From an uncultured Bacteroidia bacterium (GTDB lineage: Bacteria; Bacteroidota; Bacteroidia; Bacteroidales; Prolixibacteraceae), in NCBI GenBank assembly GCA_903927965.1, contig CAIYPA010000525.1:1-64000 (forward strand): 64,000 bases of DNA, given 5' to 3'. Below the pieces are notes generated by a model. That model did no database searches. It was not told the origin of the DNA and worked only from the letters and a program-made list of their open reading frames with translations. A program made the translations under genes and the position numbers. Each line of letters starts with the position of its first letter. Position 1 is the stretch's first letter. Shown piece by piece: positions 8,578 to 16,064 of the stretch.

Positions 8578-10145
8578 TTTCTTACAGGTTCGTATTTCAA
8601 GGGTTCACCTTTTTGTTGTATGATATGGTGCAACTGTTCGTCCAATTCAAAGGGAAAATCTGATCTGACATGTCCGCCACGGCTCTCCTTCCGCTCTATA
8701 GCGGAAAGGGTAATAAGACGGCAGATATCCGTAAGATTGGTCATTTTATGAAAATTATAATCTGAACTTTGATTTATGTAATTATTGGATATTGAATCAA
8801 TAACTGAAAGAGCATTTTTTAAACCATTTTCATCGCGAACAATTCCAACCTGATTGGTCATAATCGTGGCAAGTTCATTTTTAATCTTCAGAAAATCCTG
8901 ATCAGTTTCCTGGCAAAGCATTATTTCTTTGACTTCGATTTTTAACGGTAAATGATGCCCAATAATACGTGCTTTTTCAATCACTCTTTTCCCATAGACG
9001 AGACATTCGAGCAGAGAGTTGCTTGCAAGCCTGTTTGCTCCCATAACTCCTGTTGCTGCAACCTCGCCACAGGCAAAAAGGCCAGTTATGCTTGTTTGGC
9101 CCCAAGTGTCGGTCCTTATTCCACCAACCATATAATGGGCTGCCGGAGCGATGGGAATGAGATCTGATAAGAGATTAATTCCAAGTGATTTAAGGTGGGC
9201 TACAATAGAGTGGAACCTTGCTTCAAGGTCAATATCGTTAAGATGCCTAAGACTGAGGAATATAGTGGATCCGGTTTCCTGCATCCTTTTAAAGATCGCT
9301 GAAGCGACCACATCACGGGGTGCAAGTTCTGCCAAAGGATGTATCCCAGTCATAAATCGAATACCATTAACATCAAGCAAATGAGCTCCTTCTCCCCTGA
9401 CTGCTTCACTAATCAAATACGCATCTTCTCCTGGAACTGAAAGTGCAGTGGGATGAAACTGAATGAACTCCATATCTGCAAGGCGGGCACCAGCCTGCCA
9501 TGCCAAAGCAATACCATCTCCGGTAGCTGTGTAAGGGTTGGTTGATCGTGAATATAATCTGGAAAGCCCACCAGTAGCCAGGATTGTCGCCTTTCCTATA
9601 AAAAGAATATTCTCACCATTCAGATATTGAAGTGCCTGTACCCCTTTGCAGATATCGTCTTCCACAATGATTCTTACAGCGGCACAATATTCGAAAGGAG
9701 TTATCTCAGCTTTTGCCAATACTTTTTTAAGCATAAAACTGGTCATCATTTTACCAGTGGCATCTCCATCGGCATGTAGAATCCTTCTTTTTGAATGGCC
9801 TCCTTCAAGCCCTAACTTTAAATGGCCATTTAAATCTTTATCGAACTCCATCCCACTTGAAATGAGCTCATTAACCCTATCCAATCCTTCTTTGACCAAC
9901 AGTGAGACTGCATCATGGTCACACAAATTGCGTCCTGCAACCAGAGTGTCATCGAGATGAAGGTCCGGGTCGTCATCCTCTCCGATAGCAGCAGCAATCC
10001 CACCCTGAGCATGATTTGAATTGCTTATATCCAGCTCTGATTTTGAGATCAACGCTACACTACCGAAATCGGCAGCATGAAAAGCTGCCAATAACCCCGC
10101 AAGACCGCTGCCTACAACTATAAAATCAAAATTAAGGGTCTTCAT
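8574..10145 (-). CDS. nadB: L-aspartate oxidase
   Basis: 523 aa. An FAD-binding Rossmann motif is at the N-terminus (FIVVGSGLAGLLAAFHAA). The succinate-dehydrogenase/fumarate-reductase-like flavoprotein core follows: HAQGGIAAAIGEDDDPDLHLDD, HADGDATG, MEFIQFHPTAL, YLISEAVRGEGAHL, GLFACGEVAATGVMGANRLASNS. The C-terminal helical domain ends with the diagnostic ESRGGHVRSDFP. NadB oxidises L-aspartate to iminoaspartate, the first step of de novo NAD synthesis. It is the first gene of the nadB-nadC-coaX run. A candidate promoter lies at 10178-10185. An AGGAGG stretch occurs 13 nt before the ATG, which is further away than an efficient Shine-Dalgarno site. Confidence 0.95.
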   Translation of the reverse strand: MKTLNFDFIVVGSGLAGLLAAFHAADFGSVALISKSELDISNSNHAQGGIAAAIGEDDDPDLHLDDTLVAGRNLCDHDAVSLLVKEGLDRVNELISSGMEFDKDLNGHLKLGLEGGHSKRRILHADGDATGKMMTSFMLKKVLAKAEITPFEYCAAVRIIVEDDICKGVQALQYLNGENILFIGKATILATGGLSRLYSRSTNPYTATGDGIALAWQAGARLADMEFIQFHPTALSVPGEDAYLISEAVRGEGAHLLDVNGIRFMTGIHPLAELAPRDVVASAIFKRMQETGSTIFLSLRHLNDIDLEARFHSIVAHLKSLGINLLSDLIPIAPAAHYMVGGIRTDTWGQTSITGLFACGEVAATGVMGANRLASNSLLECLVYGKRVIEKARIIGHHLPLKIEVKEIMLCQETDQDFLKIKNELATIMTNQVGIVRDENGLKNALSVIDSISNNYINQSSDYNFHKMTNLTDICRLITLSAIERKESRGGHVRSDFPFELDEQLHHIIQQKGEPLKYEPVRK

Positions 10146-10177
10146 TAAAGATAAACTGCCTCCTGATAAATGAGCGA

Positions 10178-10185
10178 CAAAAGTA
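10178..10185 (-). promoter_or_regulatory. Candidate -7 element of the nadB promoter
   Basis: The minus strand reads TACTTTTG, an exact match to the Bacteroidota -7 consensus TAnnTTTG, 32 bp before the nadB ATG. No good TTTG -33 element is present. The inverted repeat at 10206-10219 covers that position. Confidence 0.45.
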
Positions 10186-10205
10186 ATGTTTCTGCTCCAG
10201 ATAAT

Positions 10206-10219
10206 AACCTGTTCAGGTT
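10206..10219. promoter_or_regulatory. Inverted repeat in the nadB / response-regulator divergent intergenic region
   Basis: AACCTGTTCAGGTT is a perfect dyad (6-bp arms, 2-bp centre). It overlaps the expected -33 region of the nadB promoter and lies 26 bp before the -7 element of the rightward gene. It could bind a dimeric regulator of either gene. Which protein binds is unknown. Confidence 0.4.
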
Positions 10220-10244
10220 TTATTAAATAGTTGATTTTTATTTA

Positions 10245-10252
10245 TATTTTTG
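10245..10252 (+). promoter_or_regulatory. Candidate -7 element for the receiver-domain gene
   Basis: TATTTTTG matches TAnnTTTG exactly and lies 54 bp before the ATG at 10307. It implies a transcription start near 10260, which argues against the in-frame TTG at 10250 as the translation start. Confidence 0.45.
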
Positions 10253-10306
10253 CAAAGACGTTATCATTTGGTCAAAAAGGTAACTTTTAAAACTTTTGAA
10301 AATATT

Positions 10307-10669
10307 ATGAGAATACTTGTTTGTGAGGATAATATAATGATGTCTAAGGCAATTGAGCATAAGCTCAGGAGCGAGGACTATACTATTGATGTAGCTATTG
10401 ATGGAAATCAGGCCTGCGAAAAACTGGATCAATTTGCATACGACCTTATTATGACCGACCTTTTAATGCCTTTTGTCGGTGGCCTTGAAATCATCAACAA
10501 AATAAGAAATGAGCAGAAATTGAAAACTCCGATCATTGTATTGTCAGCTCTGGGTGACGAAGAAACAATTATTGAGGCATTTAAGCTTGGAGCCGATGAT
10601 TATATTACAAAGCCATTCAGCCCTAACGAATTGACAGTTAGGGTTAGACGATTGTTGATGAAATTTTAG
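10307..10669 (+). CDS. Single-domain response regulator (receiver only)
   Basis: 120 aa, a complete CheY-like receiver with no output domain. Acidic pocket CEDN (residues 6-9), phospho-acceptor Asp51 in LIMTDLLMP, Ser80 and Lys102 in DDYITKPFSP are all present, so it should be phosphorylatable. An in-frame TTG start at 10250 exists. The ATG at 10307 gives the canonical MRILVCEDN start and lies downstream of the likely promoter, so I chose it. It precedes, on the same strand, the LysM/YaiO/HEAT/glycosyltransferase set, 348 bp away. Receiver-only proteins act by protein contact, so control of the polysaccharide machinery through the cytoplasmic HEAT domain encoded at 12703-14610 is plausible but inferred. 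The cognate kinase is not evident nearby. Confidence 0.85.
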   Translation: MRILVCEDNIMMSKAIEHKLRSEDYTIDVAIDGNQACEKLDQFAYDLIMTDLLMPFVGGLEIINKIRNEQKLKTPIIVLSALGDEETIIEAFKLGADDYITKPFSPNELTVRVRRLLMKF

Positions 10670-11017
10670 TTGAAGAATTTGATGTAATTGTGACCTTAGA
10701 TATTTGTATAAAAGAATTTGATTAAGTTTTGTTGTGCCCGTAATTGGAAAAGGTTTATGGATTTACGCGATCCATGCCAAATTTAATCCATTTAACAAAA
10801 TTACGAACCTATAGTTGTTTTTCCCGGTCATTATATTTTTATCAACATTGGTTGGTTGATAAATTTCTCCACTTGACCTTTCAAACCCTTAATTGTTAAA
10901 TTATTGTGATGTTTCTTTGTGTTGTAGTCTGCTTTTTGCATAGTACTGGTGCGTAATATCAATTATTGCCTAAGTATAATGTAATTTGTTGTTTTATAAC
11001 ACATTATTCATAATAAT
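10670..11017. other. Intergenic region (348 bp) upstream of the LysM-YaiO gene
   Basis: No convincing gene. Two dyads stand out: ATGGAT/ATCCAT (10757-10775, 7-nt centre), and a perfect 9-bp inverted repeat TTTATCAAC/GTTGATAAA (10838-10846 and 10855-10863, 8-nt loop). Neither is followed by a T-run, so they are not typical terminators. A TTTG at 10916-10919 could be a -33 element, but the matching -7 (TAGTACTG at 10941) is poor. Confidence 0.5.
10838..10863. promoter_or_regulatory. Perfect 9-bp inverted repeat, possible operator or RNA hairpin
   Basis: Arms TTTATCAAC (10838-10846) and GTTGATAAA (10855-10863) are exact reverse complements around an 8-nt spacer. The site is about 155 bp before the first gene of the putative exopolysaccharide run. 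Function is inferred from position only. Confidence 0.4.
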
Positions 11018-12631
11018 ATGAGGCATTGCCAATTTATTCCAATATTTTTCATTTCCATATTTTTGCAACTAACTATTGCTTCTGGTCAGGATGTCCCGAA
11101 CACCACGGTTCATACTGTAAAAGAACGCGATAATGTATTTCGTCTTTCTTTGCAGTATAAAGTTCCAATGGATTCAATAAGGCGATGGAACAATCTTGAC
11201 CAGTCTTATTTAATAATTGTTGGACAGCAATTATTTGTTTCGGATAGAAACACGAAAAAGACAATAGATCAAATAGTTGCAAACCAGGGTACAGTTAATG
11301 GGATAAAAGATTCGCTAAAAATCGTTGATAACAAGTTGCCAGAAGCAAAGCAAACCGATGCCGATAAGCAAAAGTTGGATTCAGTTGCGATTAAAGTTGC
11401 CACTGCTTCAATTGCAACTAAAAATGCAACTGTCGATGGCGATACTACCGACTTATCTGCACTACTAATCAAAGCTCGTGAATTTGCCTATAATAAAGGT
11501 CGGATTGAATCCCGTAAGTTGTGCAAATTGATTTTACTTCACGACAGTACCTATTATGACGCCGCTGTTTTAATGGCAAGGACCTATCTGTGGGACGATA
11601 AATATGATTCTGCCAGAGTTGTGCTCAACAAAGTGATCAATGCAAGCCCTGGATATTACGATGCTATGGATGCTTTGATTGATGTCGATTTGATGAGCGA
11701 CAACAATGATGGTGCCATTAAAAGCGCCGATTTGGCCTTGACCTATCATAAGGACGACAATGAATTTCTTTTTAAAAAAGCGAAGGCACTGAATTACAAA
11801 GAAAACCCAAAACAAGCGTTGGTAATACTCACTCAGATACTTGCAAAGGAACCTTCGAATGAAGATGCTAAATCACTAAAGGCTAGTATAATTGAGGGCA
11901 GAAGAACACAAACTGTATCCATTGATTACTATACCTATACTTTTTCAAATGATGATCCATGGTATTTTGGGTCAGTTTCGATCGGGAAAAAGATCCCGAA
12001 GTTAGGCTCCGTCATTTTAAGATGCAATTATGCAAAACGTTTTGGCAGAGAGGGATATCAATACGAACTTGATTCTTATCCGACAATTGCAAAAGGGATT
12101 TATCTTTACTTTAATACAGGTTTTTCAAATAAGAAGAATTTCCCTTATTCGCGTTTCACACTTGAACCTTATTTTAAATTGCCGGCAAAGCTTGAACTTT
12201 CCTTGGGTTTTAGGTACCTTAATTTTGATTCTGACCACTTGGTGACTTTTGGATCAAGTAAAGTATTGATCTATACCGGAACGATCGGAAAATATATTGG
12301 CAATTATTGGCTGTCCCTTCGGCCTTATCTTGTTCCAGGTGTTGATGCATGGTCGAAATCAATCAATTTTACAATCAGGAGGTATTTGATTGATGAATTT
12401 AATTATCTGTCTTTAACTGTTGGATCAGGTATGTCGCCCGATGAACAACAATATGCTTATGACCCTTTTCTGACTTTTTTGAAATCCTATAAACTGAGTC
12501 TGGAATATCAGCAAAAAATCGGGAAGCGGTTTATGGTAAATGTTGAGACTGGATATGCAATGGAAGAAATTTCTCAGGGAACAACGAGAAACCGTTTCTC
12601 TTTTGATATTGGAGGAAGTTTCTTTTTTTAA
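11018..12631 (+). CDS. LysM-TPR-YaiO outer membrane beta-barrel protein
   Basis: 537 aa. A signal peptide (residues 1-23) precedes one LysM peptidoglycan-binding domain (~31-75: VHTVKERDNVFRLS, DSIRRWNNLDQSY, VGQQLFV). A linker and TPR-like helices (~150-290, including AREFAYNKGRIESRKLCKL and ALILTQILAKEPSNEDA-like turns) follow. A C-terminal YaiO-type barrel (~296-537) begins TQTVSIDYYTYTFSNDDPWYF and ends in an aromatic strand (FSFDIGGSFFF). YaiO-type barrels commonly sit beside membrane glycosyltransferases and are thought to pass polysaccharide through the outer membrane. The added LysM domain would hold the porin on the cell wall. Its LysM sequence closely matches the three in the next gene, which suggests a shared ligand or co-duplication. 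It is the first structural gene of the four-gene run. Confidence 0.85.
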   Translation: MRHCQFIPIFFISIFLQLTIASGQDVPNTTVHTVKERDNVFRLSLQYKVPMDSIRRWNNLDQSYLIIVGQQLFVSDRNTKKTIDQIVANQGTVNGIKDSLKIVDNKLPEAKQTDADKQKLDSVAIKVATASIATKNATVDGDTTDLSALLIKAREFAYNKGRIESRKLCKLILLHDSTYYDAAVLMARTYLWDDKYDSARVVLNKVINASPGYYDAMDALIDVDLMSDNNDGAIKSADLALTYHKDDNEFLFKKAKALNYKENPKQALVILTQILAKEPSNEDAKSLKASIIEGRRTQTVSIDYYTYTFSNDDPWYFGSVSIGKKIPKLGSVILRCNYAKRFGREGYQYELDSYPTIAKGIYLYFNTGFSNKKNFPYSRFTLEPYFKLPAKLELSLGFRYLNFDSDHLVTFGSSKVLIYTGTIGKYIGNYWLSLRPYLVPGVDAWSKSINFTIRRYLIDEFNYLSLTVGSGMSPDEQQYAYDPFLTFLKSYKLSLEYQQKIGKRFMVNVETGYAMEEISQGTTRNRFSFDIGGSFFF

Positions 12632-12702
12632 TTCAGAATTTTGATGCCCTAAAAATGATTCTGTTTTGTTGCGAGGTTAAATATTTGTGTAAATTATTAT
12701 AA

Positions 12703-14610
12703 ATGAATCGGTTTTATTTTGTTTTTCCCGTCTTTGTTGTGGCTTTGTGGGTGCTTTTTTTTGTAGCCATTGGGCAAGGATCGACCGATTCATTTTACCA
12801 TATAGTTAAACCCGAAGAAAACGTTTACAGGATATCGCTTATTTATAAAGTATCGATTGATTCAATTAAAAGGTGGAATAATCTGGATGACAAATACTCG
12901 GTGACCGTTGGAATGAAGTTGGTGATCCGCCGGAAACACTCTGTTTTTACCGAAATATCGCGTTTACTGAAGGGTAGGAATGAAAGATCAAATCAGGATG
13001 CTGAAAATCAATATCAAACAGTAGTTCATATTGTAGCTCCAAAGGAAAACGTATTCAGAATCTCAATATACTACAAAGTACCGATGGATTCTGTAAGAAT
13101 CTGGAATCAACTCGACCAGGATTATAAAGTTATTGAAGGGATGAAGTTAATAATAAAAATCCCAATGTCTAAACCTGCAGGACAATTCCATGGTGGAGAA
13201 GCTTCCCAGGGTTATGACTTTCACATCGTTTCGGGAGAAGAAAATGTTTTTCGGATTTCATTACGTTATCACATTCCTGTTGATTCAATCAGGCGTTGGA
13301 ACAATCTTGATCCAAATTATACGGTGCGGATCGGTCAACGATTGATTGTTTCAAATCCAGGATTGGTTATCCCGCAGGTTAAAGACACTACCCTTGTTCA
13401 ACAACCGGATACTTTGAAAATAAGAGGAGGCACTATTCTAAACGATTCTCTGAGAAAATCTTATTCTTCCAGATTTCTTCCAATTATGTCTGAAAATGAG
13501 GTAACCTATGCTGACTCCTCCTTTAATCGGAAAGTGTGGTTCTATTATGACAAATCTGGCTATGTATTCAGAATAATCTTAATTTTGAACCTGTTCTTTT
13601 TGTTTTCAGCAACGGTGATGGCTGCAGTAATTCTCTTCCGAAGAATTCGAAGCAGTCGAATAAGGCATATTCAAAACAATTGTCGGGACAAGTACCGGGA
13701 GTTTCTGGCTTATTGGCTTTATGATGACCATGCCAATTCTGTCCCTGAATCATTGGGTACGGAGTTGTCCGAAAAAATCCACAGGGAGGTTTTTGTTGAA
13801 GAGTTATTATCCCTTCATTCCAATTTATTGGGAGAGAGTGCCGATATACTTGTCAATTTATTTTATTTTAATGGTTTGGATAAATATTCAATTCAGAAAG
13901 TGCTGGATAAAAAATGGTATGTAAAGGCCAAAGGTTTCAGGGAATTGGCACAAATGGGGATTATAGAGGGTGTAGATTTAATCAAGCCATATCTTAACTC
14001 AAAAAATTCCGTTTTGCGCATTGAAGCGCAGATGGCCTGGATACAATTGAACCCGGACAATCCACTTGGTTTCTACGATAATCCAGATATTAAACTAACA
14101 CTTTGGGGGCAACTGAATTCCCTGGTTGCACTAAAGAAGATTGCAAATGTGCCGGATTTCAGGCAATGGATTTCCGTTGTGAATAAAGATGTTGCACGTT
14201 TTAGTATCAGGCTTTCAGGGCTGTTTAAGCAATATGAAAATGCTGATTTAGTCGCTCAAAGGCTTTCTGACGATGATCCTGAAACCAGAAGAATTGCAAT
14301 CATTACATTGGGAAAGTTGGCCGTTCCATCTCCGGTGCCTGCCCTTAGGAACCTTTATTCGAAAGAGTCAAACAGCAATAAAATTGAGATTATTATTGCC
14401 TTGATTTTGATATACGATATGTCGAATATTTCTTTTTTTGAAAATATTTTATTAAACGATTCGGATATTTACCTAAGAATCCTGGCTGCTAAGGGACTAA
14501 AGTCTCTTGATGGTGAAGGAAAAGAGAGTCTTGAATCTATATATTCAAGTGCAGACGATGATATTTTAATGAAAAAAATAATTATTCATGCAAAAGACCA
14601 GAGAATCTGA
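12703..14610 (+). CDS. Triple LysM - transmembrane - HEAT repeat protein
   Basis: 635 aa. An N-terminal export helix (residues ~5-25) is followed by three LysM domains at ~31-76, 108-153 and 172-217. All have the pattern ENVFRIS...Y.VP.DSIRRWNNLD. A second hydrophobic helix lies at ~288-313 (IILILNLFFLFSATVMAAVI), then a positive RRIRSSRIRH stretch. The C-terminal ~320 residues contain HEAT-like helical repeats (for example VLRIEAQMAWIQLN and DDDPETRRIAIITLGKLA). The expected topology is LysM domains in the periplasm and HEAT domain in the cytoplasm, linking cell wall to cytoplasm. Its stop overlaps the glycosyltransferase start (TGATG), so the two are coupled. The HEAT part could bind the glycosyltransferase or the receiver protein. 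Function is inferred. Confidence 0.8.
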   Translation: MNRFYFVFPVFVVALWVLFFVAIGQGSTDSFYHIVKPEENVYRISLIYKVSIDSIKRWNNLDDKYSVTVGMKLVIRRKHSVFTEISRLLKGRNERSNQDAENQYQTVVHIVAPKENVFRISIYYKVPMDSVRIWNQLDQDYKVIEGMKLIIKIPMSKPAGQFHGGEASQGYDFHIVSGEENVFRISLRYHIPVDSIRRWNNLDPNYTVRIGQRLIVSNPGLVIPQVKDTTLVQQPDTLKIRGGTILNDSLRKSYSSRFLPIMSENEVTYADSSFNRKVWFYYDKSGYVFRIILILNLFFLFSATVMAAVILFRRIRSSRIRHIQNNCRDKYREFLAYWLYDDHANSVPESLGTELSEKIHREVFVEELLSLHSNLLGESADILVNLFYFNGLDKYSIQKVLDKKWYVKAKGFRELAQMGIIEGVDLIKPYLNSKNSVLRIEAQMAWIQLNPDNPLGFYDNPDIKLTLWGQLNSLVALKKIANVPDFRQWISVVNKDVARFSIRLSGLFKQYENADLVAQRLSDDDPETRRIAIITLGKLAVPSPVPALRNLYSKESNSNKIEIIIALILIYDMSNISFFENILLNDSDIYLRILAAKGLKSLDGEGKESLESIYSSADDDILMKKIIIHAKDQRI

Positions 14611-16049
14611 TGTACGAAATCATTAAAGCATTAAATTTTTTAATCGAAAACGGGATATTTGTCTTCGCGCTTGCAATATTCACGTCCTATATCACGATGT
14701 CCTTCATTTCGGGAGTTGAAATGGTTAAGTATATGAGGAAAAATAGTTTTGTCGATTATTCCCCGGTCATTTCATCCCCTTTTTCACCATCTGTTTCAAT
14801 AATAGCCCCCGCCTACAATGAAGGGAATACAATTGTCGAGAACATCCGGTCATTGCTTTCGATCCATTATGCCGATTTTGAGGTTATTATTGTCAATGAT
14901 GGGAGCAAGGACGATTCAATGGAGAAAGTTATCCGTCATTATAACCTTGAAAAAGTTGATTTTTTGATCCAAAATAAAATTCCTACGAAACCGATCAGGG
15001 GTATTTATAAATCGACAAACAGGGCTTACAGTAAACTGTTTGTTATAGATAAGGAAAACGGGGGTAAGGCCGATTCGTTAAATGCGGGGATTAATGTAAG
15101 TGCCAAGAAGTATTTTGCTGCAATCGATGTTGATTGTATTCTTGAAGAGGATGCAATTTTAAAGATGATAAAACCTTTTCTTGAACATAGTGATGAAAGG
15201 GTTAATGCAACAGGAGGGGTTATCCGGATCGCAAATTCATGTATTGTAAAGGACGGTAAAATTATAAAGGTCAATTTGCCACGGAATTTAATTGCTAGGT
15301 TTCAGGTTCTTGAATATACAAGGGCATTTTTGATGGGGAGAATGGCGTGGAGCCGTCTCAATGGATTATTGCTAATTTCCGGTGCTTTTGGTATTTTTGA
15401 TCGTGAGATTGTTGTCCTTAGTGGCGGATATGAGACAAAAACTGTTGGGGAAGACATGGAATTGATCGTCAGGATGAGAAGATATATGATTGAACATGAA
15501 CAAAAATACCGCATTGTCTATATCCCAGACCCATTGTGCTGGACCGAAGTTCCCGAAAAATTGAAGATCCTGTCGCGCCAGCGTAACCGGTGGACACGGG
15601 GTAACATGGAAACTCTTTTCAAGCACATTACGCTATTCTTTAATCCGAAATACGGAAATTTGGGTATGTTGGGCCATCCCTATTGGTTCTTTTTTGAGTG
15701 GATGGCACCTATCGTCGAAATTTTTGGTATCCTGTATTTTATTCTGGTTGTCTATATGGGGGATCCAGATTGGCCATTTTTTGCCCTCCTGGTAGGTTTT
15801 ACCTATCTTTTTGCAGTGGTCTATTCATGGTGGGCCATTATTTTTGAAGAATTTACATTTGCACGTTATAACCGGAAAAGGGATATTTTCTACCTTGTAC
15901 TAATTTCATTAATTGAACCGATAGTTTACCATCCATTAAATGTTTGGTATTCTCTTCGTGGAAACTTCCATTATTTTATTGGAAATGTTGCCTGGGGCAA
16001 GATGGACAGAAAAGGATTTTCAAATACCCAAAAGAAAGTTGATTCATAA
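14610..16049 (+). CDS. Membrane glycosyltransferase family 2 (processive polysaccharide synthase-like)
   Basis: 479 aa. One N-terminal membrane helix (~10-35) precedes the GT-A catalytic domain with all key motifs of PgaC/BcsA/hyaluronan-synthase-like enzymes: VSIIAPAYNEGNTI (~61-74), VNDGSKDDS, GKADSLNAG, the DxD motif DVDC (~172-175), VGEDMEL (~278) and RQRNRWTRG, the QxxRW motif (~322). Two to three membrane helices follow (~360-460). Such enzymes polymerise sugar nucleotides at the cytoplasmic face and move the chain outwards. The sugar cannot be read from the sequence. The gene overlaps the HEAT gene by 1 bp and is 15 bp from the LtaS-like gene. No PilZ domain is visible, so direct c-di-GMP control is not indicated. 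Confidence 0.88.
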   Translation: MYEIIKALNFLIENGIFVFALAIFTSYITMSFISGVEMVKYMRKNSFVDYSPVISSPFSPSVSIIAPAYNEGNTIVENIRSLLSIHYADFEVIIVNDGSKDDSMEKVIRHYNLEKVDFLIQNKIPTKPIRGIYKSTNRAYSKLFVIDKENGGKADSLNAGINVSAKKYFAAIDVDCILEEDAILKMIKPFLEHSDERVNATGGVIRIANSCIVKDGKIIKVNLPRNLIARFQVLEYTRAFLMGRMAWSRLNGLLLISGAFGIFDREIVVLSGGYETKTVGEDMELIVRMRRYMIEHEQKYRIVYIPDPLCWTEVPEKLKILSRQRNRWTRGNMETLFKHITLFFNPKYGNLGMLGHPYWFFFEWMAPIVEIFGILYFILVVYMGDPDWPFFALLVGFTYLFAVVYSWWAIIFEEFTFARYNRKRDIFYLVLISLIEPIVYHPLNVWYSLRGNFHYFIGNVAWGKMDRKGFSNTQKKVDS

Positions 16050-16064
16050 AACATATTTGATACA

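Noticed and set aside
10250-10306. A TTG start that would extend the receiver protein by 19 residues
   Set aside because: It overlaps the end of the predicted -7 element, and the extension has no receiver-like sequence. The ATG at 10307 gives the canonical start.
10670-11017. Riboswitch (for example c-di-GMP type) in the leader of the polysaccharide run
   Set aside because: Only simple dyads are visible; no conserved riboswitch core could be recognised by eye.
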